A stretch of 64,000 nucleotides of DNA from Pseudomonas fortuita (GCF_026898135.2 NZ_CP114035.2:3575501-3639500); one strand, 5' to 3'; shown: positions 1 to 9,477, counted from the stretch's first letter. A program made the numbers and translations. The notes: generated from the letters alone by a model not told the origin.

Positions 1-1125
1 ACGCACGAAACGATCGTCGACCAGGTCGCGGGCGGTCTGCACCGGGTCCAGCCCGGCAAGGAACGCGTTGTCGCCCTCGATCAGGGTGGTTTTCAGGCGC
101 TTGACCAGCTCTTCGGTGTAACTGGGGAACGGGTATGGCTGGAAGTCGATGCGCTTTTCGTCCCACTGCTGGTGGCGAATGGCGCCACTGGCAACGTAGC
201 CGGCACGGTCCTCGGCGGCCGGCGCCAGCACTTTGGCCAGCACCGCGGGCTCGTGCGGGGTGTACTTGTTGGGGCCGGCCTTGGACAGCAACGCAGCGGC
301 TTCGGCGCGGTGGTCGCGGGTCCAGTGCTGGGCCTTGACGATGGCATTGACCACCTTCTGCGACCACTCCGGGCGGTTGTTCAGGTCATGCTCATGCATG
401 AACACCACGCAGCAGGCGTGGTTGCGCCATACATCGCCGGTAAAGCGCTGCACACGGCCAACCTTGAGGTTCTCGGCCAGGGCGTTGAACGGCTCGGCGA
501 CGATGTAGCCGGCAATGCGCTTGCTGGCCAGTGCTGGCGGCATGTCGGATGGCGGCAGCACCAGCAGGTTGACCTCGGTGGCGGCCAGCTGCGCATTGGC
601 CGGCTTCGACACCGGCGTCAGGCCGTTGTCGTTGAGCATCTGTTGCAGCACCACATTGTGGATCGAGTACCAGAACGGGATGGCCACGGTCTTGCCACCG
701 AGCTGTTTCATGTCGCTTATGTCGGGCGCCACGGTCAGGCCTGAGCCGCCCACATGGTTCCAGGCCACTACCTTGGCTGGCACCTTGCTGCCGTAGCGCG
801 CCCATACAGTCATCGGCGACAGCAGGTGGATGACGTTGACCTGACCAGAGATGAACGCCTCGATCACCTGTGCCCAGCTGCGCAGCAGCACCGGGCGCTC
901 GGCCTTGATGCCTTCGGCCTCGAACAGGCCGTTGTTATGGGCCACCAGCAACGGCGTGGCGTCGGTGATCGGCAGGTAACCGATGCGCACCGGCGCATCC
1001 GGCTCGGCAGCCGCGCGCGCCTGCAAGCTCGACAGCAACGGCAGCGCACCGGCGGCGGTGAGCATGGCCCCAAGCTTTAGAAAATCACGACGCGAAGAAG
1101 TGGAACAGCAGTCATCCATGCACAT
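1..1125 (-). CDS. ABC transporter substrate-binding protein, NMT1/SsuA type, Tat-exported (partial)
   Basis: Periplasmic ligand-binding component of a nitrate/sulfonate/taurine-type ABC importer. The reading frame is open to base 1, so the C-terminus lies outside the window. The N-terminus carries a twin-arginine signal (SRRDFLK, then a hydrophobic stretch ending ARAAAEP), followed by an NMT1-like start (IGYLPITDATPLLVAHNNG). The ATG at 1125 is preceded by GGAGG and is chosen as start; a second in-frame ATG lies two codons on. The gene overlaps the end of the upstream ATPase gene by 14 bases, so the two are translationally coupled. No permease is visible; it probably follows left of the window. 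The ligand cannot be read from the sequence; the neighbouring flavoenzyme hints at an organosulfur compound. Confidence 0.88.
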   Translation of the reverse strand, partial: MCMDDCCSTSSRRDFLKLGAMLTAAGALPLLSSLQARAAAEPDAPVRIGYLPITDATPLLVAHNNGLFEAEGIKAERPVLLRSWAQVIEAFISGQVNVIHLLSPMTVWARYGSKVPAKVVAWNHVGGSGLTVAPDISDMKQLGGKTVAIPFWYSIHNVVLQQMLNDNGLTPVSKPANAQLAATEVNLLVLPPSDMPPALASKRIAGYIVAEPFNALAENLKVGRVQRFTGDVWRNHACCVVFMHEHDLNNRPEWSQKVVNAIVKAQHWTRDHRAEAAALLSKAGPNKYTPHEPAVLAKVLAPAAEDRAGYVASGAIRHQQWDEKRIDFQPYPFPSYTEELVKRLKTTLIEGDNAFLAGLDPVQTARDLVDDRFVR

Positions 1126-1933
1126 GGACAGCCTCCGAGGGCAACGGGGTTGGGGTAGGTTCGCCTGTGCGGCTTGCCCGCCGAAGGGTTTTGAGGATTT
1201 CGATGCGCAACGCGCCCAGTTCTTCGACCCGTTGGGCGCGCGGTTGCGGCAGGTCGATGTGCCACTGGCCGAGGATGTGCGCTGGGTGGTTGCCCAGTAG
1301 CAGGACCCGGTCGGACAGCAGCAGGGCTTCGTCTATATCGTGGGTGATCAGTACCGCCGCAGTGTTGTGGGTGGCGATCAGTTGCAGCAGCAGTTGCTGC
1401 ATGTCGGCGCGGGTCACTTCATCCAGGGCGCCGAACGGCTCGTCCAGCAGCAGCACCTCGGGCTGGCGGGCCAGGCAGCGGGCCAGTGCGGTGCGCTGGG
1501 CCATGCCACCGGACAACTGCGCCGGGTACTGGCCACGGGCGTGGGCCAGGCCCACGGCGGCAATCGCATGGTCGATGCGCGCGCGCCGCTCGTCAGCGGC
1601 CAGCTTGGGCTGGCGGGCAAAGTCCAGGCCGAAGGCGACGTTCTTTTCCAGGTTCAGCCAGGGCAGCAGGCTCGGGTCCTGAAAGGCCACCGCCAGGCGC
1701 GGGTGCGGCCCTTGCAGGGGCTGGCCGTGCAGGCTCACGCTGCCGCCCCCGGGTTGTTGCAGGCCGGCCAGCACCCGCAGCAGGCTGGATTTACCGACAC
1801 CACTGGGGCCAAGAATGCTCACCACTTCGCCCGGCGCCAACTGCAAGTCGAACTGCGCCAGCACCTGCTGCCAGCCACCCTCCCGCGGGTAGCCCAGGCT
1901 GATGCCGCGGGCTTCGAGCAACACTTCACTCAT
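1112..1933 (-). CDS. ABC transporter ATP-binding protein, SsuB/TauB type
   Basis: Cytoplasmic ATPase of the same importer, 273 residues. Walker A is GPSGVGKSS at about residues 42-50, the signature LSGGMAQR is at 140-147, and Walker B LLLDEPFGALDE is at 160-171, with a switch His in LITHD. This motif set is that of the nitrate/sulfonate/taurine branch. Its ATG overlaps the TGA of the acyl-CoA-dehydrogenase-like gene in an ATGA junction, and its 3' end overlaps the binding-protein gene, so all are in one operon. A longer frame upstream is possible but the ATGA-coupled start fits the family length. Confidence 0.92.
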   Translation of the reverse strand: MSEVLLEARGISLGYPREGGWQQVLAQFDLQLAPGEVVSILGPSGVGKSSLLRVLAGLQQPGGGSVSLHGQPLQGPHPRLAVAFQDPSLLPWLNLEKNVAFGLDFARQPKLAADERRARIDHAIAAVGLAHARGQYPAQLSGGMAQRTALARCLARQPEVLLLDEPFGALDEVTRADMQQLLLQLIATHNTAAVLITHDIDEALLLSDRVLLLGNHPAHILGQWHIDLPQPRAQRVEELGALRIEILKTLRRASRTGEPTPTPLPSEAVHVHG

Positions 1934-2994
1934 GCCGCGCCCGCCTGGCGTTGCAGTTCGGCGCGCAATTGCACCAGGCTCGGCGTCACGATCGGCACGA
2001 ATGCCGACTCGCGCCAGCGGCGGGCGAAGCCTTCTCCATACTCGCTGAGGTAGGCCTTGCCGCCGCTGGCCTGCAACTCTAGCTGGACTGCATCGGCGGC
2101 ACATTCAGCCAAGGTGATGCGCAGCTTGAACAAGGCCGCCGGCTGTTGCTGGAAGCGGCCTTCGAGCAGGCCCTGCTTGAGCTCGCTGACGGTGTTTTCC
2201 AGGCGCTCGCTGAGCACCTGCCGGGCTTCGTCGAGGAACGAGGCGCGACCGTGCAGGTGCGCCTGAACCTCTTCCAGCGCCCGTCGCGCCAGGCCGATGG
2301 CCATGCCGCACTGCAGCGCCAGGAATGCCGGGCGTACCCGTGGCAGGAACTCGCGCGCATTCTCGTGCAGCAGCCAGTCACGCGCCAACGGCACCTGGTG
2401 GAAGGCCAGTGCCGCCGTGTTGCTCGACTGCAGGCCCATCAGTTGCAAGTCGTCGGAGCGTTCCAGGCCCTGGGCGTCAGAAGGAATGGCCAGTACGAAC
2501 GGCGCGCCGCCGGCTTCATCTTCGATGGCCGCCGCCACCACGAAGCCGCTTTTGCGCAGGTTGGTCACCCAGTGCAGGCGCCCTTCCAAGTGCCAGCCAT
2601 CGGCTGCCGGCCGGCCACGCACCTGCAACGCTTCAATGCCGGAAAGGAACTTCATGGCGTTGGACAGCCCGGTGGCGCCGGCCAGCTCGCCTGTCAGCAA
2701 GCGCGGCAGCAGGCGCTCGCGCAGGGGCTGGTTGGGGCTGTGCAACAGGTATTCGATAAAGGCACGCTGGCCCCAGCAGACGAAGGCTGCGGCCAACGAG
2801 CGGCTGGCGATAGCGGCAATCGCCTCGACCGCGTTGGTCACCTGCCCGCCCGTGCCGCCCACCGCCGGGTCGACACCCACGCGCAGCAGCTGAGATTCGG
2901 CGATCTGCGCCAGCACCTGCTGCGGTTCGCACAGGCCCCGGTCGATGGCCTCGGCATTGGCATCCAGCCAGTGTCGAAATGCACAATCTTGCAT
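1930..2994 (-). CDS. Acyl-CoA dehydrogenase family flavoenzyme (SfnB/DszC-like)
   Basis: 354-residue protein of the acyl-CoA dehydrogenase fold, of the subgroup that includes FMN-dependent sulfur and nitrogen monooxygenases. Family features seen are the GATGLSNAMK segment in the middle domain, the VTNLRKSGF strand, and a helical C-terminal domain ending near GEGFARRWRES. AAGGAG lies about eight bases before the ATG at 2994. The catalytic base of true acyl-CoA dehydrogenases is not evident, which favours an oxygenase or desulfurisation role. It sits in an operon with a sulfonate-type importer, so oxidation of the imported compound is a reasonable inference; the substrate is unknown. Confidence 0.78.
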   Translation of the reverse strand: MQDCAFRHWLDANAEAIDRGLCEPQQVLAQIAESQLLRVGVDPAVGGTGGQVTNAVEAIAAIASRSLAAAFVCWGQRAFIEYLLHSPNQPLRERLLPRLLTGELAGATGLSNAMKFLSGIEALQVRGRPAADGWHLEGRLHWVTNLRKSGFVVAAAIEDEAGGAPFVLAIPSDAQGLERSDDLQLMGLQSSNTAALAFHQVPLARDWLLHENAREFLPRVRPAFLALQCGMAIGLARRALEEVQAHLHGRASFLDEARQVLSERLENTVSELKQGLLEGRFQQQPAALFKLRITLAECAADAVQLELQASGGKAYLSEYGEGFARRWRESAFVPIVTPSLVQLRAELQRQAGAA

Positions 2995-3019
2995 GGTCTT
3001 GCTCCTTTTTGAACGCCAG

Positions 3020-3062
3020 GGCCGCTTTGCGGCCCATTCGCGGCACAAGGCCGCTCCTACAA
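3020..3062. repeat. REP-like extragenic palindromic element
   Basis: Between the AhpD-like gene and the acyl-CoA-dehydrogenase-like gene. It has the stem GGCCGCTTTGCGGCC followed by ATTCGCGGCACAAGGCCGC and CTCCTACA, resembling the REP sequences scattered through P. putida genomes. It could attenuate transcription between the two genes. Confidence 0.6.
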
Positions 3063-3093
3063 CGACCGCGTCAGGTCCGCGCTCACACGTGGG

Positions 3094-3654
3094 CTATGCA
3101 GAAGGCTGCCAGCGGTACTTGCCAAGCTCTTCGTTGAGCGGCGTCTGGGCGAAAACATTAGCAAAGTTGCAGAGGGTTGCGAGACTTACCCCCAAAATCA
3201 CTTCCAGCGCGTTGCCTTCGCTGAAGCCAGCTTCACGGAAGGCCTGATAGGTGGCTTCGCCGACGTTGCCGCGAGTGTCGATCACTTCACGGGCGAAGGC
3301 GGCCAGGGTTTCGTAACGGGCATCGGGCAGTTCGCCGCGGGCACGCAGGGCATCGACTACTTCCTGCGGCAGCTTGGCCTTGTTCAGCGCCACGGCGGTG
3401 TGGCCGGCCACACAGAAGTCGCAGCCATGCCGGGTGGCGGCAATCAGCTGCACCACTTCACGCTCGGCCAGGCTCAGCTCGGACTTGCCATTGAGTGCCG
3501 AAACGGTCACGTAGGTTTCCAGCGCCGCCGGGGCGTTGGCCAGCACGCCCAGCAGGTTGGGGATGAAGCCCGAATTCTTCTGGGCATTCTCGAGAAACGG
3601 CCGGGCCGCTTCCGGAGCACTCTGCAGCGTGTGTAAAGTAATACGCGAGGACAT
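3094..3654 (-). CDS. Carboxymuconolactone decarboxylase/AhpD-like family protein
   Basis: 186-residue all-helical protein with the AhpD-type redox motif C78-D-F-C81-V-A-G-H85 (CxxCxxxH), typical of peroxidase-related members rather than true decarboxylases. The ATG at 3654 has AAGGAG nine bases upstream and gives the family length; a longer upstream frame is rejected. It is the first gene of the leftward operon and is transcribed away from the AraC regulator at 3757. The 102-base divergent gap must hold both promoters. A role in peroxide handling or radical protection for the downstream flavoenzyme is inferred. Confidence 0.85.
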   Translation of the reverse strand: MSSRITLHTLQSAPEAARPFLENAQKNSGFIPNLLGVLANAPAALETYVTVSALNGKSELSLAEREVVQLIAATRHGCDFCVAGHTAVALNKAKLPQEVVDALRARGELPDARYETLAAFAREVIDTRGNVGEATYQAFREAGFSEGNALEVILGVSLATLCNFANVFAQTPLNEELGKYRWQPSA

Positions 3655-3756
3655 GGAGTGGTCTCCTTTGATGGGTGTCACTACAGTCTGTTGGTTATAA
3701 GAATTACCCTCCATATTCATCAGTCGCCTTTCCTTGTTCCTGAGTCTTTGTATTAG

Positions 3757-4668
3757 ATGATTTCGTCCAGCCACCTTGTCGATTGGTTATTAGAGGGCCT
3801 GGAGCTCGATGCCAGCCTGTTTCATGTCGGCCGCTACTGCGGTGGCTGGCACGCCAGCACCCAGGGCATGGGCCGCGCCAGCTTCCACTTGGTGGTGCAG
3901 GGCCATTGCTGGCTGCACATCGACGGCCAGCCGCAGCCGGTGCGCCTGGAAAAGGGAGATGCCGTGTTCCTGTTGCGCGACCTTGCCTATCGATTGTCCA
4001 GCGATCAGGACCCGGTCGACGCCTGTGCCCAACCGCGCCAGGCCATGCAGGCGCTGGATAGCGAAGCCAGCGACGGCGTCGGGCTGGTTTGTGGCTTCTT
4101 CCATTTCCAGTCCGGCCTGTCTTCACTGATTGTCGAAGGCTTGGCCGACTGGATCCTGCTGCGCGCCGAAGACCCCGCCGGCAGTGCGGCGCGGGCGCTG
4201 TTCGAGCTCATTCTGGAAGAATGCCGGCGGGCCGCTGGCCCGTCGCAGACGTTGCTGGAGCGCCTGACCCACCTGTTGTTCCTGTACGTGCTGCGCCAGC
4301 AGGTCATTGCCGGGCAGTCACTGGGCGGCCTGGTCGCCCTCGCCCGCCAGCCAGCGTTTGCCGGGCTGCTGGCACAGCTGATCGAAGCGCCGGGCCAGGC
4401 CTGGACGCTGGAGCGCATGGCAGCCTGCACCGGGCTTTCGCGTTCGGCTTTCTTCAAGCGTTTCAGTGAGCTGGCCGGGCAGTCACCTGGGCAGGTGCTC
4501 CTGGCATTGCGCATGCGCCTTGCCTGCCAGCTGTTGCAGGCGGGCAATACCGTCGAACAGGTGGGCGCGCAGGTGGGGTACCAATCGGTGGCGGCGTTTA
4601 CCCGGGCCTTTGCCAAGGCGGTGGGCCAGCAGCCGGGGGCTTATCGGCGGCGACATGAGGGCCGCTAG
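3757..4668 (+). CDS. AraC-family transcriptional regulator (Cupin_6 sensor domain)
   Basis: 303 residues. The N-terminal half is a cupin sensor (DWLLEGLELDASLFHVGR, then FHLVVQGHCWLHIDG), and the C-terminal 100 residues hold two AraC helix-turn-helix motifs (MAACTGLSRSAFFKRFSELAG and VGAQVGYQSVAAFTRAFAKA). It is divergent from the leftward AhpD-like/flavoenzyme/ABC operon and is its probable regulator. No ligand can be inferred. The stop codon lies inside the sequence TAGGCTCTG, which resembles the tip of an IS5-type end, but the protein ends at a normal place for the family. Confidence 0.9.
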   Translation: MISSSHLVDWLLEGLELDASLFHVGRYCGGWHASTQGMGRASFHLVVQGHCWLHIDGQPQPVRLEKGDAVFLLRDLAYRLSSDQDPVDACAQPRQAMQALDSEASDGVGLVCGFFHFQSGLSSLIVEGLADWILLRAEDPAGSAARALFELILEECRRAAGPSQTLLERLTHLLFLYVLRQQVIAGQSLGGLVALARQPAFAGLLAQLIEAPGQAWTLERMAACTGLSRSAFFKRFSELAGQSPGQVLLALRMRLACQLLQAGNTVEQVGAQVGYQSVAAFTRAFAKAVGQQPGAYRRRHEGR

Positions 4669-5318
4669 GCTCTGCCTGAAAAGGGGGGTGCATTCACCGC
4701 CTAGAGCGAGCAGCGTTTGGAAGGCAGGCAGGTTGGGTTGTCGGGATAAGGACACCCTCCGCCATGCTGAGGCGTAACTGCTACGCCCTACCTTGCCCGC
4801 CATAGAGAAGAAATCAAAACAACACCCGTTGACATTCAAACGGCAGTAATTGGATTTGCGGGATTTAATACAGAACTCGGCAGTATGGGCGCATGCTTCT
4901 ATTGGTTTGAGGTGTGTCTGGACAGCCGTGGCCGCAAGCTAGAGCGTTGCTGAGGCTTCACAAGCCAAAATACCCGAGGGACGACGAGTGGTTTACTGAG
5001 AGTTGAATTGCCCCTATGACCTGACATTTTTACCAGTTTCAATAGGATTAGTGTGCCTGCATAATCAAGCCTGAAGACCTCAGAAAAAATCCACGCTGGA
5101 AGATAGAACAACGTCCATCAACACGGGCGCTGGTCGCCCGGTCAAAAGCAGGACAAACGTACCAAGCGCAAAGCGGTATTAACGGAAGATCGTCATACAT
5201 GAGCAATGGCTTACGCAGTATAAGTCTCGCCGATGGCCCGCCTGCATAATTCCGGCGCAGCCCCGTTATGGATACGGCCGTCAGCTACCAGGATAAATGC
5301 ATAATCTGAGGATACCCC
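4669..5318. other. Intergenic stretch, no gene recognised
   Basis: 650 bases between the AraC gene and the large toxin-like gene. No frame with convincing coding character, no tRNA and no clear terminator was seen. Base composition drops towards AT-rich across the stretch, marking entry into the foreign gene. The last bases, GAGGATACCCC, are the ribosome binding site of the next gene. Confidence 0.5.
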
Positions 5319-8180
5319 ATGGAACTTTATCAGCAGTTTGACCCTTCCCATAGTGGGAATGAAAGCCTTAACTTGAGCGATTTCGCAAAAGATAGCCATG
5401 TGAGGCTATGGATAAAAGCTGAAAACACTATCAACCCTGTCTTGGAACAGGGCACCATCAAAGAGATAAATTGGAAGACAGGAAAAATAAAAATATTTAA
5501 CGACACCAACAAAAAAACCAAATCAATAGACCTGAAAAAAACGCACAGCTTTAATGGAAAGTCATTTCATTTTGATGACTTCGTAAAAAACGATTTGGAA
5601 GAACTATTTATAGCCTCTGCACCATCCATCTTAAGTACGCACATCTCTCTACCCAATGAACCAATGGCAAAAATCTCAGTCCTAAATGTTGGCATATCGC
5701 CTGACAAAAATCTCATCGTGACTGGAAATAAAAAGTTTATCGACAAATTCAACACACTCTGCAAAACCCTCAACGACCTCAAAGTTATAGTTGACACGAC
5801 ATCAACGACGGACGACGCGTTGCACACGCTCATATGCGAGCATGCACAGCTTGACCCTGAAACAGAAATGATTTTACAAAGCGTCATCATGCATTCGGAT
5901 GACTTACCGCTAGAAGGCAACGATGAGGCCGCAGAACCGAATGAGGGCACCGTCGAACAGGAAGAAGTCGACATCATCGAAGAGGAGGCTGAGGATACTG
6001 AGGAGGAAATAAGCGCCGGCGAGACACTTCCATATGGATGCAGCAAGCCATACGCGATTGACATTCATATTTATCACCCATTGAAAAACCGCGAAATAAA
6101 CAGACGACACATAACCCTTAAAGGAAACGCCCCAGCAAATACACTTATTTGGCTATGCCATAACGGTTGGAAGAGAGAAGCGATATATTTCTCTGCTTTA
6201 ACCACCTCGGACAGCGAGGGTAAGTGGAAAGCATCCTTAACTGTGGAAAATGGTGATCACAAAATCGCCGCGAAATACAACAAGGGCAAATCCAATGTCT
6301 GCACATGGGGCCACGACTTCAAAGTCGTTAGCTTGTGGCTCAAATATTACCCAAAACAAGATAGCGAAGCAGGTTTCCGTATTGCCGAATATCGATACAG
6401 CGCTTTCGAGCCGCCTAAAAACGATGAAGGTGTTTGGGTTGAGGTCAGAGGACATATCCCATTGCACCTGAGAAACAATCTTTACTATCACCCATTAGCG
6501 GACACCCTGACAACTTCACGTCTAAATGGCACTTTGACAGTCAGCCGATACAAGCGACAAGCAAAGCCTGAGATACCCCTTCACGCTGTCTATACAGAAG
6601 CTGATTTTCAAAAAATCAACGACAAAATAAACACCGTTTGTCAAATGAATTTTATTGGCACCTTGTACAGTTCATTCAATTGGGCGAAAGCCGCTTATGT
6701 AGCCGCCGAAGCTTTAAAAAACCCTGTGGGAGTATTTGCAACGGTCATTACCCTGCCTTTCACCTCCAACAGGGAAAGTGTTACCATCGCCTATAACATC
6801 GGTTCCTCCATCGGCTTTATCTTACAAACCCTGCTTATGCGAGTTCCTGTTGTGGGCCCGGTAGTTGCAGGATTAACCATGGCTGGCGCTGTGATTCAGG
6901 AAGTTATCAAAGTAACTGATTCAGGCACCATCACACACGACAACCTTATTGACATTAGCAGTCTCATGAAGGGCTTTGGAGATCTGGCCAACCTTGCAAC
7001 ACCTAAATATGGAAATCTAATTAATGAAAAAAAATTAATAGAAAATACAACCATCGACAGCAGGGGATCTCGCGACTTCATCATAACATCCAAACCATTA
7101 ACTCCACTGTACGGTAATTTTTCACATGAAGCCAGAATTGTTGCAGACGATTTGGAGCTCAGAGGCATTACCTATCAAGGCGGTTATTATAGAAACTTGA
7201 CCACCAACAAAGACTATATCTATGTCGATGGCAGATGGGTAAGGATTAATGGTTTCAGGAAAAATGGCTCACCCATCCCGGCAGATAAAAACGGCACATC
7301 CGTGACCAACTTGCCGACCGATATTGTAAAAGACAGTAATGGAAACTGGACCGTACTTAAATTAAGGGGAGGCGTAGGCGAAAAGACCATTCCTCTTTAT
7401 CAAAACATCCGTTCTGGGTACAACCCCGAGCCACAGTTATCCTACGACCCTAATTATGTGGGCCAAGGCGCCATCCGACTTAAACTCCCTATAACTTTTG
7501 AAGAGGCCGATAATAGTGCCTTGCCGATCGCTATCGGTGCTGATGCAAGACTCCCGTCAGATCCGAGGTGGATGGGAAATGACCGAGAGCCAGGTATTTT
7601 ATTGTTTGAAACGCGACGTTTTATGGTTGATTCCCCAAGGAGCAATACGTTACACGATTTTATTAATGTCACACCCACGAGCACTGAACGAGCCAGTGAC
7701 AACAACAAACTCATTTCAGCGTACTGGGTGCCTCAGAACAAGTATTATGACATTCCGATTCACCCCACAGGCACGGAGCCAACCACTCTATTCACAGATA
7801 ATTTCAGCGGCTGCAGTTTTGTTGTGGACCAGATAAATGACACGCAGTATCGTGTTTATCACGTCTTCAGTAAAAAAGAAAACGAACAGTACAATTTACT
7901 GAAAGAACACGGGAAAGGGCAGGTCGCGTACATACCACATACAGAATACAGCTTCTTGCACCGGCCAACAGCTGATAGCTTGCATCCCTCGCAGGACGCA
8001 TGTGGCTTTATATCCATGCGATATAAAAAATACCCAAACGAAGCCCAAGGCAATTGGGTTATTACTGTCAGAAGTCAAAGCTTGCCCGTGCAAATTACGG
8101 CATCAGGTTATCACGGACAATTTAACGGCGCTCCGCCACGGCTTAATATGCATACTCCGATAACCGTCAGACCCATTTAG
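5319..8180 (+). CDS. Large multidomain protein, possible toxin with CNF-like C-terminal Cys/His domain
   Basis: 953 residues, AT-rich with rare codons, unlike its neighbours, so probably acquired. Seen in order: a beta-rich N-terminus (about 25-75), an acidic linker (about 202-231, many Glu/Asp), a bacterial Ig-like domain (about 262-330, with GNAPANTLIWL, TTSDSEGKWKASL and NGDHKIAAKYNKGKSN), a hydrophobic stretch (about 468-530, GVFATVITLPF and VPVVGPVVAGLTMAGAVI) that could enter membranes, and a C-terminal domain from about 740. In the last, F-S-G-C832 and H848 (SGCSFVV...YRVYH) match the spacing of the Cys-His pair of CNF-type deamidases within one residue. No signal peptide, VgrG, PAAR or immunity gene is visible. 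GAGGAT precedes the ATG. The toxin role is inference. Confidence 0.55.
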   Translation: MELYQQFDPSHSGNESLNLSDFAKDSHVRLWIKAENTINPVLEQGTIKEINWKTGKIKIFNDTNKKTKSIDLKKTHSFNGKSFHFDDFVKNDLEELFIASAPSILSTHISLPNEPMAKISVLNVGISPDKNLIVTGNKKFIDKFNTLCKTLNDLKVIVDTTSTTDDALHTLICEHAQLDPETEMILQSVIMHSDDLPLEGNDEAAEPNEGTVEQEEVDIIEEEAEDTEEEISAGETLPYGCSKPYAIDIHIYHPLKNREINRRHITLKGNAPANTLIWLCHNGWKREAIYFSALTTSDSEGKWKASLTVENGDHKIAAKYNKGKSNVCTWGHDFKVVSLWLKYYPKQDSEAGFRIAEYRYSAFEPPKNDEGVWVEVRGHIPLHLRNNLYYHPLADTLTTSRLNGTLTVSRYKRQAKPEIPLHAVYTEADFQKINDKINTVCQMNFIGTLYSSFNWAKAAYVAAEALKNPVGVFATVITLPFTSNRESVTIAYNIGSSIGFILQTLLMRVPVVGPVVAGLTMAGAVIQEVIKVTDSGTITHDNLIDISSLMKGFGDLANLATPKYGNLINEKKLIENTTIDSRGSRDFIITSKPLTPLYGNFSHEARIVADDLELRGITYQGGYYRNLTTNKDYIYVDGRWVRINGFRKNGSPIPADKNGTSVTNLPTDIVKDSNGNWTVLKLRGGVGEKTIPLYQNIRSGYNPEPQLSYDPNYVGQGAIRLKLPITFEEADNSALPIAIGADARLPSDPRWMGNDREPGILLFETRRFMVDSPRSNTLHDFINVTPTSTERASDNNKLISAYWVPQNKYYDIPIHPTGTEPTTLFTDNFSGCSFVVDQINDTQYRVYHVFSKKENEQYNLLKEHGKGQVAYIPHTEYSFLHRPTADSLHPSQDACGFISMRYKKYPNEAQGNWVITVRSQSLPVQITASGYHGQFNGAPPRLNMHTPITVRPI

Positions 8181-8335
8181 CGATAATGAGACGTATGACC
8201 AGCAATGATGCATACAGCGTTTTTTTTGCGCCAGCAGCGCAAGAGCCTGTGTAACTTTCGCCACATTGGCGGCGGTGCCCTGGACGTGATAAGCCATCAC
8301 CGGCCTCGACACCGGCGCCAATGTGGGAATCAAAA

Positions 8336-8875
8336 TCAAAGCTGATCCACTGCAATATCCCCAGCCCCTTTACTCTCTCGCCGCTCGGCCATCCAGGCAT
8401 CGACCTGCTGCCCGAACTCGGCCGGGGCCTTGCGCCCGAAGCGCATTGCCAATGCCAGAACAGTTTGCTGCGCCAACGCCTCTTCCATGCGCTTCTGCGC
8501 CCCCAGCATCACTGCATGAATCGCACAGGTGCCTTCGGTCGCCCAAGCGGGCGGCGAGCCTTCGAACAATGTGCAGCGTTCGCGAATCTCGCGGCAATCG
8601 AAAATCTTCTTCGGCCCGTCGATGGCGTTGACGATATCCAGCACGTTGATTTCAGCCGCCGGCCGCGCCAGGCGGAAACCACCGCGCACGCCTTCGGTGG
8701 CGGCCACCAACCCGGCACGTGCCAGCTTGGTGAAGACCTTGGCCAGGTATTCCTGCGGTACGCCCTGCAACTCGGCCAGGTCGCGCACGCTGGAATCACG
8801 GCTCTCACCGCCCTCGCCTACCAGAAACAGCAGGCAATGGATGCCGTATTCGACGCCAGCACTGTAAAGGGACAT
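8336..8875 (-). CDS. Rrf2-family transcriptional regulator
   Basis: 179 residues with an Rrf2 winged helix: VEYGIHCLLFLV, then VPQEYLAKVFTKLARAGLV and the wing GVRGGFRLARP. Three cysteines, C94, C101 and C117 (FDCREIRERC, TEGTC), are placed as in Fe-S-sensing Rrf2 proteins such as IscR and NsrR, so redox or nitric oxide sensing is plausible. The ATG at 8875 gives the usual family start (MSLYSAGVEYG); the frame extends 46 codons further but without family character. It stands alone: the gene to the left reads the other way and the next to the right is 600 bases off. Its target is unknown; an inverted repeat lies 150 bases upstream. Confidence 0.88.
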   Translation of the reverse strand: MSLYSAGVEYGIHCLLFLVGEGGESRDSSVRDLAELQGVPQEYLAKVFTKLARAGLVAATEGVRGGFRLARPAAEINVLDIVNAIDGPKKIFDCREIRERCTLFEGSPPAWATEGTCAIHAVMLGAQKRMEEALAQQTVLALAMRFGRKAPAEFGQQVDAWMAERRESKGAGDIAVDQL

Positions 8876-9477
8876 ATCAATCTCCGACCAGCTTTGTCGC
8901 AAATGATACGCGGGGAGTGCCAGCACGGCAAAACACTTCCCCCACTTGTCACGAAACATTGACACGATGTCAGGATGACTTGACACGAATGATGAGCCTG
9001 CATTCAACCGCACTCAAGCGGGTAATTTTTCGTCAATTATTATTTACGAAAAAGGTGTTCTTTAGGTTTAAACAGGAGCAGCCCTAGCTGAGTTACCATG
9101 CACTACAAGCGAATGGCTAACGACTGACCATCAGCAAAAACTGTTCCTTTTCAGTCTGTCACATCTCGGCCGAGCTTAAAACTCCGGCCCCAAAGAAGTG
9201 CAGAAGACATGCGTCACAGCAACCCAAGGACAGCCCAGAACTCTTATTATTATGCCAACGCATTGGTATGCGTGACGTATGAGAGCGGAATGCTCAGGCG
9301 GTGTCTAGATGGCCGGAGTGCCATGCTATAGACGCCATTGATCGTTTGATGACCTACGCCAAAATAACGGCTCCGCCGATATCGATCGCTCCTAGTTACG
9401 CTAGGAATGACTTATCGTGGCCCTAAGCTATCATCCAGGTATTGAGTATCCTCATCACCGATTATTAGGGGACGTGT
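8876..9477. other. Intergenic region upstream of Rrf2 gene and lipoprotein gene
   Basis: About 600 bases with no supported gene. It must hold the divergent promoters of the Rrf2 gene and of the lipoprotein that opens the exported-enzyme cluster. Apart from the inverted repeat at 9026-9053, nothing recognisable was found. Confidence 0.5.
9026..9053. promoter_or_regulatory. AT-rich inverted repeat upstream of Rrf2 gene
   Basis: Arms TTTTTCGT and ACGAAAAA are perfect reverse complements separated by 12 bases. Position and symmetry would suit an operator for the Rrf2 protein or a weak hairpin. Nothing else supports it. Confidence 0.3.

Noticed and set aside
4666..4690. TAGGCTCTGCCTGAAAAG, resembling the end of the IS427-like element at 23593
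   Set aside because: Only the first seven bases of the repeat agree after TA, and no second end or transposase fragment was found nearby.
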